A stretch of DNA of 45,898 nucleotides from an uncultured Clostridium sp. (GTDB lineage: Bacteria > Bacillota > Clostridia > TANB77 > CAG-508), in contig USMB01000008.1 in assembly GCA_900555615.1 (NCBI GenBank), forward strand, positions 1 through 45,898, given 5' to 3'. Positions within the stretch are counted from its first letter, which is position 1. Each line of letters starts with the position of its first letter. The position numbers and the translations under genes are program-made. The notes below the pieces were generated by a model. The model was given only the letters and a program-made list of their open reading frames with translations, did no database searches and had not been told where the DNA came from. Of this stretch, positions 31,801-38,200 are shown piece by piece.

Positions 31801-33704
31801 TTAGTGATTTTGGCTATATTTGTAACTATTTGACGTTCATATAAACTTCCATTATTAGAAATATCTGCTCCACCTACTTTTTGAGAAATATCAAGTTTTA
31901 TTCCACTTTCCTCATATGTTGTAGTTTGTTCTTGCTCTACTGCCATTGGAACAGCTTCTGCAATTTGATTTATCAAAGAAACTTCTAATTCTTCACATTC
32001 CTTGTTATCTTGTTTATATACAGTATTATTAGTATTTTCATTTGTATATGTTAATTTTAATGTATCAGTTTTATTTACTGTCATTGATTTATTTAAATGT
32101 ATAGTTACTGGAATAACCACATTTGTACCATTTACTAATGAACTTTGTTCATATGTTTTTTGTTCACCTTTTAATTTTAATTTTAAAACTTTATTTTCTC
32201 CATTATCTTCTACTTCACATTTTTCTATCTCAAATGTCTTATCATTGTACATTAATGAAGGTGTTCCTATAATTACTTCCTCAATGTCTTTTGGCATTTC
32301 TATTGATATTACAGGATTTTTAAACAAACTATATTTTGAATCATCCGCTTTTAAGTTTGCAATCATAACCACATCATTTTGAACATTATTTACAAATGTA
32401 TTTTTATCTAAAGTTATTCCTATGTTTGACATAGCTTCTTTTATTTGAACAGTATTTAATTCTGTTGCACTATATACTTTTTTTAATTCTGTTTTTACTG
32501 TTTCATCTTCATTTGTAGAAGAAATTAAATTATAACCTTGAGCTACCATATATGTATTAATTTTGTTATAAGCTAAATCCTTCATATTAGAATTAATACA
32601 TTTTGTATTTTCAAATTCTATAATTCCTTCTTTTTCAACATCAGTTAATCTAATAAATACATTTTGAGTATTATTATCATATTTAACTATTATTTTTCCA
32701 TTCTCATCAACTTCTGTATCTTTGTTTATTGTTTGTAATACTTTTCCATCTTTATTTAATATTTCTATAGTTGCTTTTTCTCCTAATGTTTCAATCATTT
32801 TAGCTTTTTCTATAATTGTTTCTTTATATGTTACCATTGTTGTATCATTTAGTTCTTGTGTATCATTACTAAATTTATTTACCCATGTCATCATATATTT
32901 TTGAGCAATATCTTTATTACTTATTTCGATCTTTGCTGTCTCTTTATATAAAGTTTCATACTTATTTTCTTCATTTATACTATTTGCATATATATATCCA
33001 TTATAAATATCATCTGTTTTGTACTCTGCTGATATAAGATTTCCTATTTTTTCTGTTACTTTAAGTTTACTCTCTGGTTTTGCTATAAGTCTTGTTGAAT
33101 CAGTATCATTTAAAACAATTTCTACATTTGCTCTTGCTTTCAATTCTCTTTCTTCATTTGTTTCACTATAACATTCTTTCTTATAAATACAAATAATGTC
33201 ATATTCATCTCTTGCACCAACTACTTTATCTTTATAATCACTATTTTCTGCTACTATAGTGATAATTCCTGTGCTTGAATGATACTCAGACTCAGCTATT
33301 TTTCCACCATTTGTTGCTTGTGTTGATTTAGTTATTACTTCTACTCTACTTGGTTTGTAATCACCTATCCATGGTAAATCTATATTAATACTTGTCTTTT
33401 TTATTGGAGTATATTCTGCGTTTTCATCAAAAGTAATTCCAGTCTTTAAACTATATTGCACTAATACACCTTTACTGCCTGTTGTATCTGAACTTGACTC
33501 AGTATTCATTGTATTAAAATTCTCATATTTAGTTAATTCTAATTCTCCAACCGCTTGAGTTTTTACTTTCTCTTTTTCCTTATCTGTTGAAGTTTGTATT
33601 GCTTCTACCGCTTCAGAAACAATAAGCATTAATGAACTATTTAACATTAGTGCTGTCAATATTAAAATACTGCATATTTTTGCCATTAAAATCTTACTTT
33701 TCAT
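19854..33704 (-). CDS. Giant modular surface protein 2 (fused A-B adhesin, about 4616 aa)
   Basis: A paralogue of giant protein 1. It has a signal peptide (ILILTALMLNSSLMLIVSEA), an A-type adhesin region highly similar at the N-terminus, and an Asp-Pro-rich stalk (about 1068-1180) in place of the Ig domains. Next come an SdrD-B domain (ISGIAWIDSNEDGKRD, about 1190), an STG motif with membrane helix (about 1483-1505), a KKKNRK loop and an internal signal-peptide-like helix (1514-1533). The B half has a head domain, eight SpaA-like units (about 1816-3475), two SdrD-B domains (about 3483 and 4050), and TPPTG near 4580 followed by a membrane helix and KKNKKN tail. That end has the layout of a cell-wall sorting signal with TPPTG in place of LPXTG. 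The start at 33702-33704 was chosen for the GGAGAGAGG just upstream; the ATG 21 nt earlier precedes that site. An adhesive role is inferred. Confidence 0.9.
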   Translation of the reverse strand: MKSKILMAKICSILILTALMLNSSLMLIVSEAVEAIQTSTDKEKEKVKTQAVGELELTKYENFNTMNTESSSDTTGSKGVLVQYSLKTGITFDENAEYTPIKKTSINIDLPWIGDYKPSRVEVITKSTQATNGGKIAESEYHSSTGIITIVAENSDYKDKVVGARDEYDIICIYKKECYSETNEERELKARANVEIVLNDTDSTRLIAKPESKLKVTEKIGNLISAEYKTDDIYNGYIYANSINEENKYETLYKETAKIEISNKDIAQKYMMTWVNKFSNDTQELNDTTMVTYKETIIEKAKMIETLGEKATIEILNKDGKVLQTINKDTEVDENGKIIVKYDNNTQNVFIRLTDVEKEGIIEFENTKCINSNMKDLAYNKINTYMVAQGYNLISSTNEDETVKTELKKVYSATELNTVQIKEAMSNIGITLDKNTFVNNVQNDVVMIANLKADDSKYSLFKNPVISIEMPKDIEEVIIGTPSLMYNDKTFEIEKCEVEDNGENKVLKLKLKGEQKTYEQSSLVNGTNVVIPVTIHLNKSMTVNKTDTLKLTYTNENTNNTVYKQDNKECEELEVSLINQIAEAVPMAVEQEQTTTYEESGIKLDISQKVGGADISNNGSLYERQIVTNIAKITNNSDSTKIVNLIAKIPDEMVYVELKEDGYTWNETYKSWDRINGAIYGYYEQEETKQINFGQIKLAPGESYEKQFDLKVKDLNDDANDVNSTIVYSASVNNSTLPDVQKSNVIKQAELSVDLKCVVGTDRKDWNYVIEVENMSGKELKNVKLAFQASPIFNITEVKGLDTTGNIQGNMWTYTINSLEPYSLDEENAELKGYKYIMINGEISDVNENDGCEYTLKGKATVYGDNINTYVSNETSRVGNIEAVEMTVVSDKDGKELNPYDDINYTVELKNIGKTRGGIATYTEVNVNDFITDAFQYATIEYNEFIINTETVYEDKGNGIKIPHIVESYEEKTSSVGFNKNDDGGISTELKLKIPEGKTVVLKINGKVKSDISEDTELSNQITISGDNIKSKTQTLTNIVKKAEETPVTPGTPDQPTDPWTPIEPGDSGFENPDPAPAPDPDPDPDPDPNPDPNPDPNPDPDPDPDPDPDPDPDPAPDPDPTPDPIPDPTPDPIPDPTPSPDPSPEPDPDPTPDPNPDPDPTPDPSPDPDPTPTPDPTPTPEEEKVTISGIAWIDSNEDGKRDSEEKIYSNMRVLLYDYTSKQLVSKDGKAIESITGSDGTYTFTDIVKGKYIVIFLYDSEKYELAEYQAVGVPVTKNNDAISKNVLLDGEERLAGVTDTLNAQVNQNNIDIGLVEIKDFDIGIKKYVNKITVQTKTETKTYDYKDKQFAKFEINSKQVEGATVIIEYKIVATNNGELAGKVGRIIDTLPEGLEFHSELNTDWYSSTEGLVTTALANDTLEVGQSKEINLVLTKKVTSSNVGLVTNNAKIAMSSNEKGQSDINSANDTSKAEVLIGISTGLGKWIGVLMGIVLILIASFVLIIKKKNRKALNIMTFVFVMGLVIFIKTPNSFGATIQYNSSTKTIDITENGSTTKIRYIRGIDTNHYGVNAVGITSDGKETSYLFNCTMPGANFCDNALHEITGVKNASSSSSIAGINTQYKDNKYIMDISKTAYDRTRVTFTKLNDGNIGIGPFRVDDSNTNRPEGIWYDTPTVNVNAVSTDNYHNYILNAESENYVEQLNNVQLGYGISNGQFLEFGDGHAYNIGDEFWIKIPSKYIYVSKLHFKIVAHYYVQESSNTTTTIDVYTKATGSGHPKRCYGQTQSMGLLTIGADQTEETRECIDTDSEIDLIGGWQANGNIELIKVDEDNITTNNKRVPLAGVEFVFLLGNNGALSTYFRATTNGQLITSITTENPLVIKEKSWTISDNYHSDSPGDSKYWEYTAMKDDKIKFTDGTSTVRTIQGYGYKYTVPNYPLRVVVNGGTYTVGNTTYRINGEMSFDLSFTGTDSNNTKLSTNSQGKITINNLVCAEYTFFETSCGANWKYRKFVTSVGCSTKKVENGKITWGSIKMQAAQTIEWIIANQSQTANIKIYKRDLDQNKGLENVEFVLKASLQNAYFSSQEANVNNYLYNGHVVNEIASKPYVLVKVAETSGVTKYQNGYAKTVKGKATITGFTFVDSIDKATKFATDSSGNIEIYNLLTATTGREGDYAVEGFEYIDQAEFQYQLIEVSSNNYGYAPRVPVKANGSIKYGSTNNTINITQKRSSNGSTCNSQGIINLNRQKLTDNSTCLEIEVTDKKLTGNLKIYKRDYDNANNALKNVEFVLKAHYIGNGNSDQYMQSKIDGKYVKIIADNGSNVITGENGYATYATGKVRVKDKTYTPGTIEGVNENQALEPEAFTSDMSKATKFVTDSNGIIEIVNLLTSTNGSDQIQYEILENESNNYGYAPAIRTDNKVGKSYVVDYSFSSSNGSQYSKNNGNSTQSASALIKLQRQSSVETDNSTIKSTLTVTNKKLTTNFKLYKRDYDQDKKMENVKFVIKAEYDGNGYEDTNQKAKIDGKYIRIMIDSGSNAVIGADGYAKTITGMARVKDQIYSANENSANIKESIAYTSDINKATVFITDADGIIGLQNLLMSTNGNDRIKYDIYEISINRYGYAPSIREDGKVGKNYAVDYEFSTSNNSKYELNEGTATDSAHAVLTLNRLTSTQTNKNSTTMAGNLTVLDKKLTANLKIYKRDYDQDRGLENALFVIRAHYVANGKGDKYFKEKIDGKYIKIMTEDSDNKYLTEVEGIVRVKDKTYDENENSKVEPIGFTSSFADATKFRTDANGITGVLNLLMSTNGGDYIEYEVIELEANNYGYAPAVRTDDKYGNTYAVVFEGETSNQSSVRTIGGTITKSNAAMITLKRQTSVETDKSGNDAKPAFTLLAKNMKLTTNMEIYKRDYDQNRKIENVEFYIKTQYEGNGYEDPIQKARIDGKYLKVMVESAGNVEVGKDGYATKITGKARVIDKVYKTAEDRTVEPIAFTDNKEEATLFVTDSNGQIGISNLQISTNGKDRIKYAFEEMATNNYGYVSDTDKWQNYKVRFEGQTEDSEPSLYWYTWNRASSELTDKKPSNAQYTSIATVKNIKQTGNLYIRKVDTDKNKDGKTEEVLPNVSFIIKAKLLDENGNVVKDEGITDKYIRIIPDRNQTDKILEMDGEYAKKVQGSVRVKDIVYRSENDAKALDFVDREKATVFVTDSKGIIQISNLLISTNGANKIEYHIEEVANDNYGWVAEEGTYNNYTTTFISSDNDGTVTSNESTNVDEIAKRGWVDMNRQTSPNTDKKNGTGRFEVTALNLKQTGNFGIVKQDSRNADKKLANVSFILRAEKDVEITDKSNKYYGKINSTYKYVKIKTSANGSWEKEVTGEVKICDIDFVKNINDATRFTTDENGRIAIYNLLLSTNGVDHIKYHLEEVKNENYGYLADEKDYNNFRVTFTANIGKITSDGWLELDRNKSYETDKTDGKLNTDLTIKNEQMYVRISGFVWEDIADNKGQTLNSIYDSASDALIKGIRVFLLKNGKTVGVAVTDENGYYEFGTKIVDGVKYINGEKQDGNFDDGYNNPDYWSNNKPYVNGNTFRSNPENENGNIVIDDLGKYQIEFEYDGLKFTTVATTEDLKGDWQYSDQNDELSKASEVKRGRSDKKDRESVNNSFAEIYQNASTKYSLDYEVADNIATFKDHWPYEYGNNSSGNKILEITDAAKNRVHDYSIIASTQESGYKIKDKWEEAYQYTGLECITNNNQGIFRREQADNAIATDLMSVDVRVGEYVNTYQYGGRNIDGSNNDNFGVDVKFGSKYSNSYSNRGLTTYTRPLYESDLAYNLNKSSSVMDVWVTYKIIVKNQSDTLSSRITEIVNYYDKRYDDPYQIVEGSENVQSIQQLPAHSGVQSKSDENYKAAYIKLKPTLEPLEPGGSTAVMVRFHLSQEALTSIAHERATLMNVSEISSFTSLYGSKTICAGVKTPSDSVNRVGAVYAAIDKDSAPQDASVGVENTGNTNVDIIRPDGSKLDGYTAENRKLTDLATFEDDTDYAPSLIIGIDEADPTRGISGIVWDDASDEVKLKSKNERLGDGIYEEKETLVENVKVELIEKDGENEKTAKIYKLSINGNNVEGNEFDASTYSRKDFINTTNYEYKANYMLLGVIPAENYQLKYEYGKIDTNKYTTINNDKIIDARDYKSTIVVSNNIENALLSGDVNWIITNANEEPKTRISTAIDTSMDEREKSDDVYYGNYTDGSLKMTAKSGIFDFFVENNGKTNLTKSDKISWTDYKDEFDFNDEIVLLDENGKAKRVPTFYAVVPYLDFGITERPKQKINVDKTITNLTVTLANGQNLISGNPYESQLSYVKALGGENGKNRLVVAEIDHELVQGATVIVEYGIKITNYSEIDYDYRENTNYYYFGIKEGGQILDNVIFKLVDYMSGGLVLDKEKSLENDVKWNELSADDLLSLYDQRTSETRAYIDKNSVYENQEKNGLKDLENQGKGYTILETDKIGNIAPPTEYNQPGGTTIVKLYASKLLAVNETGVVLDNHAEIIETFKKIISPFDFSSTTPGNHNPSTGKPDECDDGEVRLVITPPTGISQHTVNTNIILISSTVVLIIIAVGICLIKKNKKN
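23280..28255 (-). repeat. Eight-unit SpaA-like array in giant protein 2
   Basis: Unit starts fall near 28255, 27575, 26935, 26288, 25655, 25035, 24440 and 23812, ending near 23280. Units 2-6 begin with IYKRD-type motifs (LKLYKRDYDQ, KxxNVxFVIKA) and form a subfamily. The last two (KVDTDKN, KQDSRNADKKL) resemble the units of giant protein 1. Each unit ends near an IxN or VxN asparagine. Confidence 0.88.
30165..30500 (-). repeat. Asp-Pro stalk encoded by a hexanucleotide-like repeat
   Basis: About 110 residues of alternating Asp-Pro with occasional Asn, Thr, Ala, Ser and Ile come from near-perfect repeats of GATCCA/GACCCA. Such stalks span the cell wall in Gram-positive surface proteins. It lies where giant protein 1 has its Ig domains, immediately before the SdrD-B domain. 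Confidence 0.93.
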
Positions 33705-33750
33705 GAATCCTCTCTCCTTTTGCATTTTATAATTACATATATTTATTTAT

Positions 33751-33779
33751 ATAATAAAATTTTTTTAGCCTTAAGTCAA
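33751..33779 (-). promoter_or_regulatory. Promoter of giant surface gene 2
   Basis: TTGACT (33774-33779) and TATTAT (33751-33756) on the minus strand are 17 bp apart; start expected near 33744. It has the same -35 box, spacing and A-rich spacer as giant gene 1. Confidence 0.65.
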
Positions 33780-33801
33780 TTAGCTTCTTTTAATGCAGTT
33801 T

Positions 33802-33827
33802 TGTAATATATCTTTTCCCTTTACGGA
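33802..33827. promoter_or_regulatory. Candidate operator, proximal copy (giant gene 2)
   Basis: TGTAATAT (33802-33809), 12 bp, TACGGA (33822-33827). It ends 22 bp upstream of the -35 box, as at giant gene 1. Confidence 0.5.
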
Positions 33828-33889
33828 TCTTCTTTTTTCTACAACTATTTCTTTTTTTTTACATTTTTATTTCTTTTTTTTAAAACTTT

Positions 33890-33917
33890 TGTAATATTTT
33901 ACTATTTTATCTACGGA
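33890..33917. promoter_or_regulatory. Candidate operator, distal copy (giant gene 2)
   Basis: TGTAATAT (33890-33897), 14 bp, TACGGA (33912-33917). It lies 88 bp from the proximal copy. Confidence 0.45.
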
Positions 33918-33924
33918 TATAAGG

Positions 33925-33963
33925 AAAAATAGTGAGAAATTGTTTTATCCAATTTCTCACTAT
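33925..33963 (-). terminator. Terminator of the CapA-like gene
   Basis: ATAGTGAGAAATTG (33929-33942) pairs with CAATTTCTCACTAT (33950-33963). On the minus strand TTTTT follows. The stem begins 4 nt after the stop codon of the CapA-like gene and separates it from the giant gene 2 control region. Confidence 0.88.
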
Positions 33964-33967
33964 CACA

Positions 33968-35200
33968 CTAATCCATTGTTTGTTTTATTTTTACTAACTC
34001 TTTTTTTATAGTATTATATGCTGCCTGTCCAATTGAAGTATTTTTTCCACTTTCATAATCTTTAATTGATTTTTCTATATCTAATATTCTATATCTTTGT
34101 ACAGAGCCCGTTGTAGCCTTATACATATAAATTGGTATATAATTAATATTATCTATTGAAATCTTTCCTGTCTCACCATTTTTGGTTATTTGTAAATTCA
34201 AAATAATTGAATTTCTTGTATTTTCTTTTACCTGTCCTGACATAAAGTTTCCTAAAGAATATATTACAAAGCCATCTTTAGTTGTCCCATCATCTAATGT
34301 TATTGTTTTCTTTTCCATTGGCTGTAATACATGTGGATGACTTCCTAATATTATATCAACTCCATTTTTAAATAATAATTCTGCCAACCTTTCTTGTTCT
34401 TTGTTCTGTTTTGTTTGATATTCTATTCCCCAATGCATACTTGCACAAATTATATCAGGATTTTCTTTTTTAGCTAAATTAATTTGATTTACTATTAAAT
34501 CATCATCAATTAAATTTACACTGTAACTTTTATCTGATGCTATATTAATTCCATTTGTTCCGTATGTAAATGATAAAAATGCTATTTTTATTCCATTAAC
34601 TTCTTTTACTAATACTGTTTCTTGCTCTTGTACTGACCTACTTGTTCCTGTATGCAAAATTCCTGCTTGATCTAAATAATCTAATGTACTTACAATACCT
34701 TTATATCCCTTGTCCATGCAATGATTATTTGCAGTTGACACAACATCTATTCCTAAATCTTTCAAATTTTCAGCTAACTCTTCTGGCGTATTAAATGTAG
34801 GATAACTACTATATCCCCTGGCTTTTCCTGCAAATGTCGTTTCTAGATTTCCTATTGCCAAGTCTGCTGAACTTATATAATCTTTTATATCATTAAATAC
34901 ATAAGAAAAATCATATGTTCCTGTGATTGCTACATATGCATCATTATATTGAGTATTATGACACATAATATCCCCTATAATTGTCATCTTCATTTGTGAA
35001 TCTTCTTTTGGCTCTTCTTCTACTTTTTCTTCTGGTTTATTTTCTTCATTAGGTAGTTGACTCACATTTTGTTCTGCCTGCTGAATATTATTATTTTGAT
35101 ATTTATTTTTAAAATGCTCATACCCAAATAATATTAAAATTGTAGCTATTGCAATTATAATGAATATTTTAAATATTTTATTTTCTTTTTTCTTCTTCAT
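33968..35200 (-). CDS. CapA/YwtB-type membrane-anchored metallophosphatase-like protein
   Basis: A 410-aa protein with one N-terminal membrane helix (about 8-26), an acidic linker (about 50-68) and a CapA-type domain facing outward. Metallophosphatase-like motifs are present: GDIMCH (D77, H81), GNLET (118-121), ANNH (157-160), HWG (256-258) and GSHPHVLQP (286-294), followed by VIYSLGNFMSG. All expected metal ligands appear intact. Family members are associated with poly-gamma-glutamate capsule synthesis or surface polymer processing, but many CapA homologues occur outside capsule operons, and no capB/capC-like partner is seen here. The ribosome site AAGGAGG lies 7-8 nt before the ATG. It sits between the VanW-A-B operon and giant gene 2, with a terminator on each side, so it is probably monocistronic. 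The substrate is unknown. Confidence 0.9.
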   Translation of the reverse strand: MKKKKENKIFKIFIIIAIATILILFGYEHFKNKYQNNNIQQAEQNVSQLPNEENKPEEKVEEEPKEDSQMKMTIIGDIMCHNTQYNDAYVAITGTYDFSYVFNDIKDYISSADLAIGNLETTFAGKARGYSSYPTFNTPEELAENLKDLGIDVVSTANNHCMDKGYKGIVSTLDYLDQAGILHTGTSRSVQEQETVLVKEVNGIKIAFLSFTYGTNGINIASDKSYSVNLIDDDLIVNQINLAKKENPDIICASMHWGIEYQTKQNKEQERLAELLFKNGVDIILGSHPHVLQPMEKKTITLDDGTTKDGFVIYSLGNFMSGQVKENTRNSIILNLQITKNGETGKISIDNINYIPIYMYKATTGSVQRYRILDIEKSIKDYESGKNTSIGQAAYNTIKKELVKIKQTMD

Positions 35201-35221
35201 TTAAATATCCTCCTTGGATAT

Positions 35222-35250
35222 AAAATATCATATTCCGACTTTTTTTGCAA
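35222..35250 (-). promoter_or_regulatory. Weak candidate promoter for the CapA-like gene
   Basis: TTGCAA (35245-35250) and TATTTT (35222-35227) are 17 bp apart on the minus strand, after the upstream terminator and before the ribosome site. Both boxes deviate from consensus. Confidence 0.3.
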
Positions 35251-35254
35251 TAAA

Positions 35255-35292
35255 ACCAAAAATAAAACTCCAACTCTTTAAAGTTGGAGTTT
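35255..35292 (-). terminator. Terminator of the VanW-A-B operon
   Basis: AAACTCCAACT (35265-35275) pairs with AGTTGGAGTTT (35282-35292) around a 6-nt loop. Read on the minus strand, TTTTATTTTTGG follows. It starts 5 nt after the stop of the B-type gene. Confidence 0.88.
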
Positions 35293-35297
35293 ATATT

Positions 35298-38200
35298 TTA
35301 TCTTAATCTAAATACTTTTTTGGTAAAATATATAATTTCTGCTACCATAAATAATCCAATCAATCCTGCTATTAAATATGTTGTAAAATAAGTTGTTGTA
35401 CCTGTTGGAGGTGTAATTACAATTCTTACTCTATCATCATCTTGTTGATGTTCACTACTTAATGTTGGTATATAATTACCTGGTTGATATTCTTTTGATA
35501 CTTGTGCACTATTATTATCAACTTCTTTTATAGTTCTAGCTATTTTACCATTTATTTGTAATATTTCAACATGATTTTCATATAAATGATTTTCTTCTTG
35601 ATTTGCTAATTGTCTACTTGCATATATTGTACTTGTTTTTGTTCCACCATTTGGTTCTAGATCTTTAAATGTCTCTGTTGTAAATACTTGTAGTCCGTTT
35701 GTTTTTAATGTTTCATATGTTTTATCTGTATCTTCAGTATTTGTTGAATCTTTTGCTGAAATAAGTCCTTCATCTTTTAATGAATCTGCATTATATACTG
35801 TCCATTCTTTATTGTCTATGTTTTCCATATTTGGAGAATCATCTCCTACATTGCATACCATTTTTGAACTCATATAATCAGCTACTTTTTCTACAGATTG
35901 TTTTATTACATCTAATCCTGAATTATCTCCATAGAAGTAATATCCTGTTCCTTGTTCATAATCATAATCTATTTCACTATAATTTGTTGCTGTTATTGCA
36001 TACCAAACCTCTAATGTTGCACCTTGAATTAATTCTTGATCAATTTCAATTGATAACAATCTATCTGTTGGTGAATATTGAGCTACTTCTCTTCCATTAG
36101 CATCTGTCTTTTGGGTTAATCCAGGAGCTTTAACATAGTTTAGTTTTTCTGTTCTTGGGTCTCCATCGATTAATATTTGTCCATTTGCTAATGTAACTTT
36201 TATTCTTGATATGTTTTTATTTATTACAATATTTTCTCTTGGTCTTTCAATTATACCAAAATCAAATACTGACCAATCATGTGCAAAATCTCCACCATTT
36301 TCACTAACATTTGCTTGTTGTTCTTGTGTATATTCAACTTGAACTTTAAATGGTTTACTATACGCTGACATATTTACACTATCATTATAGTTACTATATT
36401 TTAATGATGGTATTGCCAATCTTTGATTAACATCATCTACAGCTATTGAAGCATCTGTATTTTCATCCATGTATAAGTGCCATTTATCTGAATTATTTCC
36501 TTGCATTACTTCTTTTACATTTGATTCTGTAATAATTGTAGATTTATAGTTTCTTGCATTTATAACAGTGTTTCCACCATCTATTGTTGTTTTTAATCCA
36601 TCTGCATTACCATAAGTATATTTTACAATATAGTTATCTACTACAATACCACTTTCCTCAGCACTTCCGAAAGAATAATTACCTTCAGCATCTGAATATG
36701 TTACTGCTAATTTTCTATCAGCTGTTCCTTGAGCTGTCTTATAATACAAGTAAGCTGGTGTTCCATCTGCATTTAGTAGTTCTACTTTTACACCTTCTAC
36801 ACCTTTTTCGTTTCCGTCTTTTATACCATTTCCTAGTCTTTCACTTGCATCAGCTGACTCTTTAGTTTGTTGATCTTCATAAACAATACCTGTCATTGTT
36901 TTATAATTTGGATCTTTCATTAATAAGAATGATGGTGCTTTATCTGTATCATCTTCGTATGTATCTTTATTTCCTGGTATTGCTGTTCCTGGTGTTGAAT
37001 CTTTGTCTAATCCAGCATATTGTTGTCCAACTTTACCTTTTGTTAAAGCTGTTTCTCTTTCTGCACAAATTGTATTTTCCCCATATTGTGTTGTGAATGA
37101 GAATATTTCTGAAACATTGTTTAATGTTGCATCATTATTCAATAATCCTTTTATTGCTGATTGACTTATTTCAAATTCTATTCTTATAATATCTGATTTT
37201 GTTCCTGGTTGTAAATTAATTGGTGTATTATAATATGCTATCTTATATCCATTATTATTTCCACCTGCTTCTGTCCATCCTGTTGCTGTTACAGATCTAT
37301 CACCTGTATAAATTGTATAATTACTATCAAAGTAATTTACAATTTTATTTATTGTCATTGGCAATGTATCTGACTGATTTTTTACAATAATATTGTATGT
37401 TACATATACTTTTAATTCATCACTCTTGTTATAATTTACATATGCAATATCTGCTGGATTTACAGGTCTACTATATTTTTGTTCTATATATTTGTTTTCA
37501 AATTTTACTTTGTAATCAAATAATTCTTCATTGTTTTGTATTCCTCTATTTCCATAAATATATGTATATTCTTGATTTTTCATTATTACTCTTACTTTTT
37601 CAATATCTGATGTTAAAGCTGCATCTGGTTGTTCTCTTCTTACTAATCCAAGGTTCATATTTTGAATATTCCATTCATATATTTTCTCTTCACCTTTTTT
37701 ACAATCTCTTGTTGTTGGTCCATCAATTTCATCTGCTGAATAATAATGTACTCCATCATATGAATTAAATTCATTTCCTTTTGGAGCTTTTATTGAATAG
37801 CTTCCTAAATTAAAATATGTTGTATCTCCACTAAAGTCTGCTGTAGTTGAATCACCAAAACAGTAAATTTTTACATATAATACGGCATCTTCATATTCTG
37901 TATATTTTTCTGTTACAGGTTCTCCTGTTTCTGAATTTATTATAGGTTTTCCTGTTGAATCTGTCAAAATTCTAGTTTTTTCAATAGGTTTAGCATTAAC
38001 TTTTCTGTCAATTTCTTTTGTGGCTATTAAGTGTGTGTGTGGTGCAGCTGTACAATGTTCTGTACAGAATGTCCTTTTATTTGTCCAAGAATTTGTTTCA
38101 GCTATATTTAATAATCTTCTAACTATATTTCCTGTTGAAGCAGAAACTGCAAATTCTGAAGAATAGTTTGCATCTGTAATTGTTGTTTTTGGTAATCCTG

